From: Treponema sp.
GTDB taxonomy: Bacteria; Spirochaetota; Spirochaetia; Treponematales; Treponemataceae
DNA length: 64,000 nt
Direction: 5' to 3'
NCBI GenBank assembly: GCA_017934745.1
Contig: JAGBIY010000051.1
Location: 95,257 to 159,256, forward strand
Each line of letters starts with the position of its first letter. The first letter of the stretch is position 1. The notes below the pieces were generated by a model that had not been told where the DNA came from, ran no database searches, and worked only from the letters and a program-made list of their open reading frames with translations. Position numbers and translations under genes: made by a program. Shown here one piece after another: positions 1 to 9,010 of this stretch.

Positions 1-1
1 C

Positions 2-1003
2 ACGCCAATCGGCAAGCTCGACACTGAGAACCTCGAAGTCAAGAAGGTCGGAACGCCGCGCAAATTCGACTTCAAGCCGAAGGACCACGTCCAGCTCGGA
101 GAGGAGCTTGGAATCATCGACTTCGAGAGGGGAACGAAGGTTTCTGGACCTAAATTCTACTATTTGAAGAACGAGGCCGTCTTCCTTGAAGAGGCATTGA
201 TAATGTACGCGTTGAACATCTTGAGAAAGCACGGCTTCACCACATTCATCACACCGGACGTGGCGAAGGAGGAAGTCCTCAAGGGAATCGGCTTCAACCC
301 ACGCGGAAACGAGTCGAACGTCTACGCAATCGAAGAGGAAGGAACCTGCCTTGTCGCCACCGCCGAAATCACGCTCGGAGGCTACCACTCGAACGAAATC
401 CTCGACAAATCCGCCCTTCCGCTCTTCTACTGCGGACTCTCGCACTGCTTCAGGCGCGAGGCAGGCGGAGCGGGTCAGTTCTCGAAAGGCTTGTACCGCG
501 TCCACCAGTTCGACAAGGTTGAGATGTTCGTGTACTGCCTCCCGGAGCAGAGCGACGAACTCCACGAGAAGCTCAGGCTGATAGAGGAAGAGATTTTCAC
601 GGGACTCGGCATTCCTTTCCATGTCGTCGACACCTGCACGGGAGACCTCGGCGCGCCTGCGTACAGGAAGTGGGACTTGGAGGCATGGATGCCGGGACGC
701 GCGAACGAGGCGCACCCGGACGGAGACTACGGCGAAGTCACATCGACATCGAACTGCACGGACTTCCAGGCCAGAAGGCTCAACGTCAAATACCACGACG
801 ACGACGGAAAGAACAAGTACGTCCACATGCTGAACGGAACTGCAATCGCCGTTGGACGCGCAATGCTCGCGATTCTGGAGAACTACCAGAACGAGGACGG
901 CTCGGTCACAATTCCTGAGGTCTTGAGGCCAATCTGCGGATTCGACAAGATTGGACCGAAGACAAACGTAAAAGACCCTGTCTACCACGCTTCGAAGAAA
1001 TAA
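2..1003 (+). CDS. serS: Serine--tRNA ligase, C-terminal part (5' end outside window)
   Basis: The reading frame is open from base 2 and ends with TAA at 1001-1003, so about 334 C-terminal residues are present and the N-terminal coiled-coil arm is mostly missing. The visible part is the class II synthetase core that charges tRNA-Ser. Motif 2 is seen in [10 protein letters not shown], followed by a conserved-looking [11 protein letters not shown] stretch. Motif 3 is near the end, [20 protein letters not shown]. The linker [21 protein letters not shown] is the usual junction between tRNA-binding arm and catalytic domain. It is followed after 20 bp by a separate membrane-protein gene on the same strand, so the two may be co-transcribed. 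Confidence 0.95.
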   Translation, partial: TPIGKLDTENLEVKKVGTPRKFDFKPKDHVQLGEELGIIDFERGTKVSGPKFYYLKNEAVFLEEALIMYALNILRKHGFTTFITPDVAKEEVLKGIGFNPRGNESNVYAIEEEGTCLVATAEITLGGYHSNEILDKSALPLFYCGLSHCFRREAGGAGQFSKGLYRVHQFDKVEMFVYCLPEQSDELHEKLRLIEEEIFTGLGIPFHVVDTCTGDLGAPAYRKWDLEAWMPGRANEAHPDGDYGEVTSTSNCTDFQARRLNVKYHDDDGKNKYVHMLNGTAIAVGRAMLAILENYQNEDGSVTIPEVLRPICGFDKIGPKTNVKDPVYHASKK

Positions 1004-1023
1004 GGCTATTTAGGGGACAAAAG

Positions 1024-2160
1024 ATGAGCGGCGGCAAAACGGATTGGTCAAAAGGCATATTCTTCCTGATTTTCTTCCTGTGCATCGTTGTGGGCGCGGG
1101 ACTTCTCAAAATCATGGAGGAAGTCACAAAACCTGTCGTCCTGTCGGTTTTCATGTCGTTCATCTTCTTCACCCCGATAAAGAAACTGAACGAAAAATTC
1201 CGGGTGCCGTGGTGGCTCGGAATGACAATCGTGTTCATCGTCTTTTTCGCGTTCTTTTTCGGAATCGGAAACATAATACTCGCGAGTTTCAAGTCGATAC
1301 TGGACAAGGCTCCCGAATACGAAGAGAGGTTCAACACAATCTCCATGTCGATTCACGAGCTGATATCGAAGAACAGGGACTCCAAACTGTTCGAGCTTTT
1401 GAAGATAGACAAGGACCAGACGATTGCGCAGTACTTCTTGCAGTCGTTCGACATCATAGGCACCGTAAAAAATTTCGCGGTCGGCTTCACTGGATTCGTT
1501 CTCAACTTCTCGAAAACGCTGTTCTTCGTGGTGCTCTTCTCGATTTTTCTGCTTACGGAGATGCAGTTCACTCTCAAAAAGACATCGAAAGTAATAACGA
1601 GGAAGCACAGATACAGAATATTGAAGATAATCAAGAAGACGACGACGGATGTGACACAGTACATATCGATAAAGTTCGCCATGTCGATTATATCGGGAGT
1701 CTACGTGACAATCGTGTGCGCTGCCTTCAAGATGGATTTCGCGGTCGTATGGGGCTTCCTCTCGTTCGTCATGAATTTCATACCGAAATTCGGCTCGCTC
1801 ATCGCATGGCTCATAACGACAGTGTTCGCGATAATCATGTTCTACCCGTTCCCGATACCCATCATACTTTCGTCGGTGCTCATAATCATCGAGAATCTCG
1901 CAATCGGAAACCTCATCGAGCCAAAAATCGAGGGAAAGAACCTTGACATATCCCCGTTCGTCATCCTCGTGAGCCTGTCGATATGGGGTTGGATATGGGG
2001 TTTTTTGGGGCTTCTGCTCGCGGTTCCGCTCACGGTCACGGTAAAAATCATCTGCGAGAACATATCGTTCCTGAAGCCAATCGCGATAATAATCGGGGGA
2101 ATGACATCGTCGGACGAGCGAGTTCCTGCGCAGATTCAAGGGGAAGAGGAGAAACAATAG
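1024..2160 (+). CDS. AI-2E family transporter-like integral membrane protein
   Basis: This 378-residue protein has about eight hydrophobic segments in the AI-2E/PerM arrangement: two or three helices in the first 90 residues, a charged extracytoplasmic stretch of about 60-70 residues, then a run of helices from about 155 to the C-terminus. The late motif PLTVTVKIICENI and the NLIEPKIEGKNLDISPFVI block are typical of the family, in which the signature around the last two helices is most conserved. Family members export AI-2 or act as antiporters; the substrate here cannot be told. The ATG has an AGGGGA site 7 bp upstream. The gene follows serS and ends only 3 bp from the convergent PilZ-like gene. 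Confidence 0.85.
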   Translation: MSGGKTDWSKGIFFLIFFLCIVVGAGLLKIMEEVTKPVVLSVFMSFIFFTPIKKLNEKFRVPWWLGMTIVFIVFFAFFFGIGNIILASFKSILDKAPEYEERFNTISMSIHELISKNRDSKLFELLKIDKDQTIAQYFLQSFDIIGTVKNFAVGFTGFVLNFSKTLFFVVLFSIFLLTEMQFTLKKTSKVITRKHRYRILKIIKKTTTDVTQYISIKFAMSIISGVYVTIVCAAFKMDFAVVWGFLSFVMNFIPKFGSLIAWLITTVFAIIMFYPFPIPIILSSVLIIIENLAIGNLIEPKIEGKNLDISPFVILVSLSIWGWIWGFLGLLLAVPLTVTVKIICENISFLKPIAIIIGGMTSSDERVPAQIQGEEEKQ

Positions 2161-2163
2161 ACT

Positions 2164-2961
2164 TCAGCCCACCATGTCGTCCAAAAAACGGAGATCCTCA
2201 AGCTTTATCCCAGAAAATTTTCCGAACAGGCAGAAACCTTCACCGACAGGAGCCCTCAACACCCGCTCGACTACAAAAGAGACGTATATCTTCCGCTCGT
2301 TCAACGGTCTCTTGAGTGGGAATTTGAGCCATGCGGCGAATTCCTCTCCAGTTTTCGCGTCGAACATCATGCTGCCGAACCCGAGCGCGATTTTCTCCTT
2401 TGAAAGGAAAACGACATCGGCTCCCGAACATCTGCCGCTTCCAAGCGCATCGAAATAAGATGCCGCAATCGACTCAGGAGAAGAATCCATTCCGCCACCG
2501 GACATGACGCAATCGCACACGCGGCACTCGACAGTCCTCTTGTTCCTGAAAACGGTACCGTCCTTCGCCCTCTCATCGCGCTCGAAGAAAAGCTCGACGG
2601 AGAAATCTGAGGAGATTTTTCTGCCGGACTCATCCTGCTCCGCGCAAAAATCCAATGACTCAGGCATGACGAACGCCATCCCGGCGGACACTTTTTTGAG
2701 CACAGACTGAAACGAATACGGGACAGAATTGTAAACAAACGAGACTACGACATTTTCCCCGGAAAAATCAAAAAGGGAAGCAGGAGGATTCTGGACAAGG
2801 ATTATCTTGTAGTCCAGAATTTTTATCGAGGCAGAATCGACAGTCACGGAAGACGATGAAGTCCCGACCACAAGCGGAATTCTCTTGCGAATCACGCTCT
2901 CCAAGATGATGTTCCTCTCGATTTCGTAAACCTTCTTTGAACCGCTTTCCATAAAGCCCAT
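2164..2961 (-). CDS. Conserved protein, possibly a PilZ/YcgR-like domain protein
   Basis: The product is 265 residues with no signal peptide or membrane segment, so it is probably cytoplasmic. The first 100 residues are beta-rich, like the N-terminal YcgR barrel. The C-terminal region (about 190-262) ends with a GEGFCLFGKFSGIKLEDLRF pattern like the last strands of a PilZ barrel, the c-di-GMP-binding fold. I do not see the canonical RxxxR and D/NxSxxG motifs clearly, so ligand binding is uncertain. The ATG has an AAGGAGA site 5 bp upstream. It lies downstream of a lipoprotein gene on the same strand (38 bp gap) and is convergent with the AI-2E-type permease gene with almost no spacer. Confidence 0.5.
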   Translation of the reverse strand: MGFMESGSKKVYEIERNIILESVIRKRIPLVVGTSSSSVTVDSASIKILDYKIILVQNPPASLFDFSGENVVVSFVYNSVPYSFQSVLKKVSAGMAFVMPESLDFCAEQDESGRKISSDFSVELFFERDERAKDGTVFRNKRTVECRVCDCVMSGGGMDSSPESIAASYFDALGSGRCSGADVVFLSKEKIALGFGSMMFDAKTGEEFAAWLKFPLKRPLNERKIYVSFVVERVLRAPVGEGFCLFGKFSGIKLEDLRFLDDMVG

Positions 2962-2999
2962 GTTTCTCTCCTTACACTGCCGTCATGAACGGCATCGAA

Positions 3000-3704
3000 T
3001 CACCGAACAGGCGTATTTGCCTTGACAATGTGAATCTGGTCAATCTTCCAGCTTCCAGCCTCTTCCGAAAAATACAAGGCGACATCCAGGAAATTCTTCT
3101 TTTCAGAATCATAGAATCTGACGGGCACCTCGTAGGAAGTTCCAGCCGAAAACGAAGAAGCGATGACATACGAAGAGACGGACGGGATTTTCTTGTCCGT
3201 CTTCAGCGATTCAAGCTCCCTCAAGAAGAACGCGAGCGAATAAAGGCAACTCTTCGACACGAACGAATCGGCATCAGTCCCGCCAACAATCGAATCGCAG
3301 AAGCCAGTCGCCAACGAAAGCACCGTTTTCGGAGTCTTAGACACGTCGAGCAGGCCGAAGCCGGCAATGTACGGATAAACGGCATCTTCCGCCCCACCGA
3401 TTTCCGACTCGCCGCCATCTGACGCAGGCTCAGGCATAGAGCAGAGAATCGCCAAAGGGGACATGCGCACCTTGTCGGATATGTTTCCGTAGCGCGACAC
3501 GTCCTCGCTCAAACGTCCCGGCTCAAGCTCCTCGCTCCACTGGAAATCGTCCAGCATCTGCTCAATCTGGTACCGAAGCGTATTCGAGCTTCCATCATCG
3601 ACAACCCCGACTTTCTTGGCGCACGACGAAAAAAAAAGCGCGGGCGCACAAAAGAGAGCGAAGAGGATTTTCGGGGATTTTTCCAGATTCTTTTCCATTT
3701 GCAT
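3000..3704 (-). CDS. Hypothetical lipoprotein
   Basis: This 234-residue protein starts with a Lys-rich n-region and a hydrophobic core, followed by a lipobox ending FFSSC at about residue 28. It is therefore probably lipidated and exported. The rest is a soluble domain without a motif I recognise. The C-terminal half, with FYDSEKKNFLDVALYFSEEAGSWKIDQIHI, resembles the short NTF2/DUF-type beta domains of other treponemal lipoproteins. A second in-frame ATG lies two codons downstream, and the upstream AGGT site cannot decide between them. It is probably transcribed with the downstream PilZ-like gene and is divergent from the aconitase gene. Confidence 0.6.
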   Translation of the reverse strand: MQMEKNLEKSPKILFALFCAPALFFSSCAKKVGVVDDGSSNTLRYQIEQMLDDFQWSEELEPGRLSEDVSRYGNISDKVRMSPLAILCSMPEPASDGGESEIGGAEDAVYPYIAGFGLLDVSKTPKTVLSLATGFCDSIVGGTDADSFVSKSCLYSLAFFLRELESLKTDKKIPSVSSYVIASSFSAGTSYEVPVRFYDSEKKNFLDVALYFSEEAGSWKIDQIHIVKANTPVR

Positions 3705-3804
3705 TCGACCTAAGCAACAACGAAATTATCAGCGATGTCCATTATAGCAGAATTCACGACTTTCTGAATCCGCCCGACAATGGACTTTGAGTGGGTTTCT
3801 AATC

Positions 3805-3817
3805 TATAATTTCCACA
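3805..3817 (+). promoter_or_regulatory. Predicted promoter -10 of the aconitase gene
   Basis: A perfect TATAAT at 3805-3810 lies 35 bp before the aconitase ATG, in an AT-rich stretch of the divergent intergenic region. The -35 box is weak, so this rests on the -10 hexamer and its position alone. Confidence 0.45.
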
Positions 3818-3844
3818 CAAATCTTTATTTTCAGAGGTAAAAAA

Positions 3845-5872
3845 ATGGCTTTGACACTTGCCGAAAAAATTTTGCAGGAACACATAGTTCCAGAGGCTTG
3901 CCCGAACATCGATTTCAAAAAGGGAACGCGAATCCCGCGCGGCGAGGATATCGCCATCCACATCGACCAGACATTGACGCAGGACGCGACAGGAACGATG
4001 GCCTACCTCCAGTTCGAGACAATCGGAATCCCGCGTGTCAAAACAGACCTTTCGGTCTCATACATCGACCACAACACGCTCCAAACTGACTTCAAGAACA
4101 TGGACGACCACAGATACCTCCAGTCTGTCGCTGCAAAATACGGCTTGTACTTCTCAAGGCCAGGCAACGGAATCTGCCACCAGGTCCACCTCGAGTGCTT
4201 CGGAAAGCCGGGAAAGACGCTCCTCGGCTCGGACTCGCACACACCGACAGGCGGCGGAATCGGAATGATAGCGATTGGAGCCGGCGGATTGGACGTGGCT
4301 GTCGCGATGGGCGGCGGAGCATTCCACACGCCGATGCCGAAAATCTTCGGTGTCAAATTGACAGGAAAACTCAGGAAAGGAGTCGGAGCGAAGGACATCA
4401 TTCTTGAAGTATTGAGAAGGGAGACTGTGAAGGGCGGAACCGGAGCAATCTACGAATACTTCGGAGAGGGGGTCGAGACGCTCACGGTTCCACAGAGGGC
4501 CACGATAACGAACATGGGCGCGGAACTCGGAGCGACATGCTCGATATTCCCTTCAGACCAGAAAACGAAGAAATTCCTGGAGTCCATGGGAAGAGGAGCC
4601 GACTGGACGGAGCAGAAGGCCGACGAGGGCGCCGAATACGACAAGCTCATCGAAATCAATTTGGACGAGCTCCACGCGCTCGCAGCCTGCCCGCACAACC
4701 CGGACGTAATCGACACGATAAAGAACCTTTCAGGAAAGAAAGTGACGCAGGTCGTAATCGGCTCCTGCACGAACTCTTCTTTGGACGATCTGGAGTCGGT
4801 CGCCGCAATCGTCAAGGGCAAACACATCGCGCCGGGAGTCGAGGCGGGAATCGCTCCGGGAAGCCGCACGACGCTCCTGATGGCGTCAAAGGCCGGAATT
4901 CTCGGAGACTTGATCGAGGCAGGATTCAGGATTCTCGAATCGGCCTGCGGACCATGCATCGGACAGGGATTCGCGCCGAACTCGGAAGGAGTCACGCTCA
5001 GGACTTTCAACAGGAACTTCAAGGGAAGGTCTGGAACGGCGGACGCGAACGTGTACCTCGTCTCACCGGAGACTGCCGCCGCGGCCGCAGTCACAGGAGT
5101 CTTCACGGAAGCGGAGACCTTGACCTACGACGACCCGGCCTACAAGACAGGCGTGAGGGTCTCCATGCTCGACGGACAGGACGAGAGGCTTTCTTCGGCT
5201 GACGTATTGAGCGCGGCGCAGAACAGGGGAATGATTATCGCCCCACTCTCGGTCGAGGACTCGCAGAAAGTGGAAATTCTCCGTGGACCGAACATCAAGC
5301 CGTGCCCGCCATGCCGCGAGTACGCTCCGAAACTTTCGCTTCCGGTCAGGCTCAAGGCGAGCGACAACGTTTCGACGGACGACATCATGCCGGCCGGCGC
5401 GAAAATGCTTCCGCTCCGCTCGAACATACCGGAAATCTCGAAATTCACGCTCACCAGACTGGACGAGACTTTCTACACGCGCTCGGAAGAGGCCAAGTTC
5501 GCGGACTGCTGCGTAATCGGAGGAGAGAACTACGGACAGGGCTCTTCAAGGGAGCACGCTGCGCTGGGACCGATGTACCTTGGAGTCAGGGCCGTCATCA
5601 CGAAGTCTTTCGCGAGAATCCACAAGGCGAACCTCATCAACTACGGAATCATCCCGATGACGTTCAAGGACGCTGCCGACTACGACAAAATCAAGCAGGG
5701 AGACACGCTTGAGCTTTCGAACATCGACGAGGCGTTGAAGAACGGAACGAATTTCAAGGTCCTCATCAACGGCAAGGACGAAATCGAGTGCGTGAACGAC
5801 ATCGCCAAACGCTCGGCCGAGATAATCATGGCAGGAGGATTGGCGGCCTACACGAGAAAGGGCGGAAACTAA
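3845..5872 (+). CDS. Aconitate hydratase (short, Aquifex-type)
   Basis: The enzyme isomerises citrate and isocitrate through aconitate with a [4Fe-4S] cluster. The 675-residue length fits the short Aquifex-type aconitase rather than the roughly 900-residue AcnA. Cluster ligands are seen in VIGSCTNSS (about residue 306) and in ACGPCIGQG (about 366-369). The substrate-binding SDSHTPTGGG motif lies near residue 126. The C-terminal swivel domain carries YGQGSSREHAA, with the family's catalytic serine. The ATG follows a GAGGT site. A strong hairpin terminator follows, so the gene appears monocistronic. No other citric-acid-cycle gene lies in the window, which would fit a partial cycle feeding glutamate synthesis, but that is inference. 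Confidence 0.93.
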   Translation: MALTLAEKILQEHIVPEACPNIDFKKGTRIPRGEDIAIHIDQTLTQDATGTMAYLQFETIGIPRVKTDLSVSYIDHNTLQTDFKNMDDHRYLQSVAAKYGLYFSRPGNGICHQVHLECFGKPGKTLLGSDSHTPTGGGIGMIAIGAGGLDVAVAMGGGAFHTPMPKIFGVKLTGKLRKGVGAKDIILEVLRRETVKGGTGAIYEYFGEGVETLTVPQRATITNMGAELGATCSIFPSDQKTKKFLESMGRGADWTEQKADEGAEYDKLIEINLDELHALAACPHNPDVIDTIKNLSGKKVTQVVIGSCTNSSLDDLESVAAIVKGKHIAPGVEAGIAPGSRTTLLMASKAGILGDLIEAGFRILESACGPCIGQGFAPNSEGVTLRTFNRNFKGRSGTADANVYLVSPETAAAAAVTGVFTEAETLTYDDPAYKTGVRVSMLDGQDERLSSADVLSAAQNRGMIIAPLSVEDSQKVEILRGPNIKPCPPCREYAPKLSLPVRLKASDNVSTDDIMPAGAKMLPLRSNIPEISKFTLTRLDETFYTRSEEAKFADCCVIGGENYGQGSSREHAALGPMYLGVRAVITKSFARIHKANLINYGIIPMTFKDAADYDKIKQGDTLELSNIDEALKNGTNFKVLINGKDEIECVNDIAKRSAEIIMAGGLAAYTRKGGN

Positions 5873-5911
5873 AGTCATCCCACCAGCAATCTAGAATAGA
5901 TTCCTCAAAGG

Positions 5912-5957
5912 ACCGGCGCGTTTTCCAAAAATGAGGCGCGCCGGTTCATTTTTTTTC
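5912..5957 (+). terminator. Rho-independent terminator after the aconitase gene
   Basis: A perfect 9-bp GC-rich stem (ACCGGCGCG at 5912-5920 with CGCGCCGGT at 5937-5945) is followed within a few bases by a run of eight T. Confidence 0.9.
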
Positions 5958-5975
5958 AATCTTCCCTATTTGATT

Positions 5976-6004
5976 TTGCAGAGCGGCAATTTTGGGATTA
6001 TAAT
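5976..6004 (+). promoter_or_regulatory. Sigma-70-type promoter for the ComFB-domain gene
   Basis: TTGCAG (5976-5981), a 17-bp spacer and TATAAT (5999-6004) lie just downstream of the aconitase terminator and about 30 bp before the next ATG. A transcript starting near 6011 would have a short leader carrying the AGGAGA ribosome site. Confidence 0.75.
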
Positions 6005-6034
6005 GTAAGCATATTTTTCAGGAGAAGAAAATTT

Positions 6035-6757
6035 ATGAACGTCCACAACATAATGGAAGATGTAGTCGCACAACATGTCAACGTCATCTACGACATGCTC
6101 AAGGAATCGAAGGCGGCGTGGCTGACATGCGACTGCGAGAACTGCAGGCTGGACACGATAAGCTATGTCCTGAACAGGATACCTCCTAAATATGTAGTCT
6201 CAGGACGGGGATTGACATACAGCAAGACAGCCCTAGACGACGACATGCAGCTGAAAGCCGACATCGACGCCCTGACGAACGAGGGTGTGAAAATAATCAG
6301 CGAGACGAAGCGTCCGTTCCACGCATATCCAAGGAAGGAGTGCGAATTGAAGAAGAACGACGTTCCGGTCTTCAATTTTCCGACATTCACGGGGACAATC
6401 CTGGACGGAACGACATTCGAGCCGATCGCGGACGCGACAATCCTGCTCAAGTGCGACGGAGAGGTCGTGGAGATGGTGGACAGGACATGGACGAACCCGG
6501 CCAAAACTTACAAGTCGACAAAGGGCACATACTCGTTTTGGATAAAGCCTTTCCAGACGAATGCGGAAGGAACATCGCAGAGATTCAGTTTCACGCTCGA
6601 AATCACGGCGAACGAGTACACTCCGATAGTCTATTCGTTCGAGCTCCCACTGACCAGCGACAGCGCAGCGAAAAACGAGCTGAATTCGACATACTCCGTG
6701 AAGATAAAGGATTTGGTCATGTTCCACAAGGACGTGAAAAACCCGATGGAAGACTAG
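6035..6757 (+). CDS. ComFB-domain protein with C-terminal beta-sandwich extension
   Basis: The N-terminal 60 residues match the ComFB family: a helix with NIMEDVV, a cysteine cluster C32-x-C34-xx-C37, then LDTISYVLNRIPPKYV (residues 39-54) and a closing SGRG. ComFB was first named as a late-competence protein of Bacillus, and members of the family have more recently been reported as cyclic-dinucleotide receptors. Residues 120-235 are beta-rich with an early FTGTILDGTTFEPIADATI segment, which looks like a carboxypeptidase-regulatory or transthyretin-like fold. That is an unusual partner for ComFB. There is no signal peptide. The gene has its own promoter and a terminator on either side, so it is monocistronic. 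The function in this organism is unknown; a c-di-AMP or c-di-GMP sensing role is inference. Confidence 0.75.
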   Translation: MNVHNIMEDVVAQHVNVIYDMLKESKAAWLTCDCENCRLDTISYVLNRIPPKYVVSGRGLTYSKTALDDDMQLKADIDALTNEGVKIISETKRPFHAYPRKECELKKNDVPVFNFPTFTGTILDGTTFEPIADATILLKCDGEVVEMVDRTWTNPAKTYKSTKGTYSFWIKPFQTNAEGTSQRFSFTLEITANEYTPIVYSFELPLTSDSAAKNELNSTYSVKIKDLVMFHKDVKNPMED

Positions 6758-6764
6758 GAAACGC

Positions 6765-6813
6765 AAAAAAAATCCGCTTTTCAAGGCACACGCGATGAAA
6801 AGCGGATTTTTTT
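6765..6813. terminator. Bidirectional terminator between the ComFB-domain and Fur-like genes
   Basis: An A-run plus ATCCGCTTTTC (6765-6782) pairs with GAAAAGCGGAT and a T-run (6795-6813). With A-tract and T-tract on the two sides it can end both convergent genes. Confidence 0.9.
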
Positions 6814-6827
6814 TACAAAAGCGGACG

Positions 6828-7064
6828 CTAGATTATGGCGACAGCCCTCTTCGATATGAAGCCCATGTCCTCAAGGCTCCTTATCGTTCGGTAGACGGTC
6901 GCCCGGCCTATCCCGTTGTCGTTTTTCCGCGCCAGATAATACAGTTCTTTGCAGGTGCAGCCTGGATTCTTTAGAATCACAGACAAGAGCTTTTTTCTCT
7001 GTTCAGTGACTCGCCCACCGTTTTTCTTGAAAGCATTCAAAATTTCTTTGAATTTCTCATCCAT
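6828..7064 (-). CDS. Short Fur/PerR-like protein: winged-helix DNA-binding domain only
   Basis: The 78 residues match the N-terminal half of Fur-family regulators: GGRVTEQRKKLLSVIL, then the recognition region ATVYRTIRSLEDMGFI. Full-length members have about 130-150 residues; the metal-binding and dimerisation domain is missing here. The stop codon is followed at once by a terminator, with no decayed Fur C-terminus, so the short form is probably the natural product. The ATG has a GGAGGA site 9 bp upstream. A palindrome lies in the promoter region. It may still bind DNA and interfere with, or replace, a full-length regulator, but how it would dimerise or sense metal is unclear. Confidence 0.75.
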   Translation of the reverse strand: MDEKFKEILNAFKKNGGRVTEQRKKLLSVILKNPGCTCKELYYLARKNDNGIGRATVYRTIRSLEDMGFISKRAVAII

Positions 7065-7105
7065 TTTGTAGAATCCTCCGTGTCATGTCATTTTTTCTCA
7101 TCAGT

Positions 7106-7121
7106 GTTAGCATAAACTAAC
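7106..7121. promoter_or_regulatory. Inverted repeat upstream of the Fur-like gene (candidate operator)
   Basis: GTTAG-N6-CTAAC lies about 45 bp before the start codon in an AT-rich region. Its size and position suit a winged-helix dimer site, and autoregulation is the simplest reading. This is inference. Confidence 0.4.
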
Positions 7122-7184
7122 TTTTATTAAAGAGCAATAACAAAATCGGAGGATTTTTCAAAAAAACTGAGAAAACAGGGCTCC

Positions 7185-8978
7185 CTACCTCAGCGCATCG
7201 ATGTTGGCGAAGCCGGACTTGACGAACGGCAACACGGTCTCGCTCCTGGCAATCTTCACGCGGACGAACGAAGGGCCGCTCTCGCCGAAAGCCCGCTTTT
7301 CCCAGTCAGAATCAGAGTCGGCGTCGACACTGCGGATTCCGAAGCCCGACGCTATCGAAAGCAGGTCAGGGCGGAATTTGAAGGTGCTGGCGGAATAGTT
7401 CCTGTCGAAAAGATACTCCTGCTGCTGCCGCACCATTCCAAGGCATCCGTTGTCGAGGACTATCACCGTGACGTTCAATCCAAGCTCGCTCAAAGTCGCG
7501 AGTTCCTGAATGTTCATCATTATGGAGCCGTCCCCTGAAATGCAGACGACTTTCTTCTTCGGCGACGCGATTGCGGCTCCGATTGCGGCGGGAAGACCGA
7601 AGCCCATCGTGCCGAGAGAGCCGGAAGTCAGAAGCTGCCGCGGGTTCTTCACGGGATAGAACTGCGCCGTCCACATCTGGTGCTGGCCTACGTCGGTCGT
7701 GATTATCAAGTCGTCCTCGCCTATCCCGAATTTCGCAGCCACGGCCGGAATCGAAGCGATGAACGAGCGCGGGTTCCTGAATTTCTCCCCGGCCTTCACT
7801 CCGCAGCTCTTGCGTCCGCAGCAGTCGGCGGAATCGCACGTCATCGGAAGGGACACTTCATCGACTTTCTTCAACTCAAGGCAACTTCCGAACCACGCCT
7901 TCCTTTCGGCATTGAACCGGCTGTTTTCGACGTCCGCTTCGGAAAGAGCGTCGTTTATCGAAGAGAACGCGAACGCGCAGTCCTCTACGAGGGAAACATC
8001 GCTTTGGACAATCTTGTTTATCTCGGCCGCGTCTATGTCGATGTGGAGGACTTCCGCACCTGGGCAGAATTTCGAGACGACACCGGTCGCCCTGTCGTCG
8101 AAGCGCACGCCTGCCGCCAAAACGAGGTCGGAATCGTACATCACCTTGTTGGCGGCGTAGCTTCCGTGCATTCCGACCATGCCGAAGAAGTTGTCGGATT
8201 TCGCGGGCACGACCCCGATTCCCATGAGCGAGGAAACGACGGGGACATTGTAGAGGGAAAGGAATTTCTTGACGGCCTCGGAACTTTCGGGATTGTTCGC
8301 GCCGCCGCCCAAATAGAGGACGGGCTTTTTGGCGTTCAGGAGCTTTATCGTGAAATTCTCCACCACGGCGGAAATCTTCTCGTCGTCCGTCTTGAATTTG
8401 ATTCCCTTGTGGTTCGTCACATACTCGTCGTAGATTCTCCTGAAGCAGGTGTCGAAGTCGTCCGGGACTTCTGCGTATTCAGATTGCACGTTCCTCGGCA
8501 CGTCGATGAGGACAGGACCCGGGCGGCCGCTCTCGGCTATGGCGAACGCCAGCGGAACAGCCCTCACAAGCTCCGCCGCGCTCTTCACCATCATCGAGTG
8601 CTTCGTTATCGGGAAAGACAAGCCGAAAGTGTCGGCCTCCTGGAAGGCATCCGTTCCTATGAGGGAAAGGTTGACCTGGCCCGTTATCGCGACGATTGGA
8701 ACGGAATCGCATCTCGCGTCCGCAATCGATGTCAAAAGGTTCATGGCCCCAGGCCCGCTAGTCGCCATGCAGACCGCGGCCTTTCCAGTGACACGGGAGA
8801 TTCCCTGGGCGATGAAGCCAGCGGCCTGTTCCTGCCGGACGAGGACGTGCTCTATGTCCGATTTTCCAAGTTCGTCATACAAAGGAAGAATGGAACCGCC
8901 CGGAATTCCTGCCACCGTCCTTATTCCGTTCTGTTTCAAAAGCTCTATTATGATTTGCGAGCCGGTAAGTTTTCTCAT
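7185..8978 (-). CDS. ilvB: Acetolactate synthase, large (catalytic) subunit
   Basis: This ThDP-dependent enzyme condenses two pyruvates, or pyruvate with 2-oxobutyrate, in valine, leucine and isoleucine synthesis. The catalytic glutamate is in VRQEQAAGFIAQG near residue 50. The FAD/central domain carries GIPVVSSLMG-type sequence. The ThDP site is GDGSIMMNIQEL followed by VIVLDN. I start at MRKLTG (8978), which has GAGG 7 bp upstream; an in-frame extension further 5' lacks a site and runs into the neighbouring gene. At 597 residues it is slightly long because of a Cys-rich insertion (about 7800-7845). No small regulatory subunit gene is adjacent, so ilvN must be elsewhere or absent. Confidence 0.9.
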   Translation of the reverse strand: MRKLTGSQIIIELLKQNGIRTVAGIPGGSILPLYDELGKSDIEHVLVRQEQAAGFIAQGISRVTGKAAVCMATSGPGAMNLLTSIADARCDSVPIVAITGQVNLSLIGTDAFQEADTFGLSFPITKHSMMVKSAAELVRAVPLAFAIAESGRPGPVLIDVPRNVQSEYAEVPDDFDTCFRRIYDEYVTNHKGIKFKTDDEKISAVVENFTIKLLNAKKPVLYLGGGANNPESSEAVKKFLSLYNVPVVSSLMGIGVVPAKSDNFFGMVGMHGSYAANKVMYDSDLVLAAGVRFDDRATGVVSKFCPGAEVLHIDIDAAEINKIVQSDVSLVEDCAFAFSSINDALSEADVENSRFNAERKAWFGSCLELKKVDEVSLPMTCDSADCCGRKSCGVKAGEKFRNPRSFIASIPAVAAKFGIGEDDLIITTDVGQHQMWTAQFYPVKNPRQLLTSGSLGTMGFGLPAAIGAAIASPKKKVVCISGDGSIMMNIQELATLSELGLNVTVIVLDNGCLGMVRQQQEYLFDRNYSASTFKFRPDLLSIASGFGIRSVDADSDSDWEKRAFGESGPSFVRVKIARSETVLPFVKSGFANIDALR

Positions 8979-9010
8979 TTTGTACCTCAAAGAATAAATT
9001 CGTTGCGACC

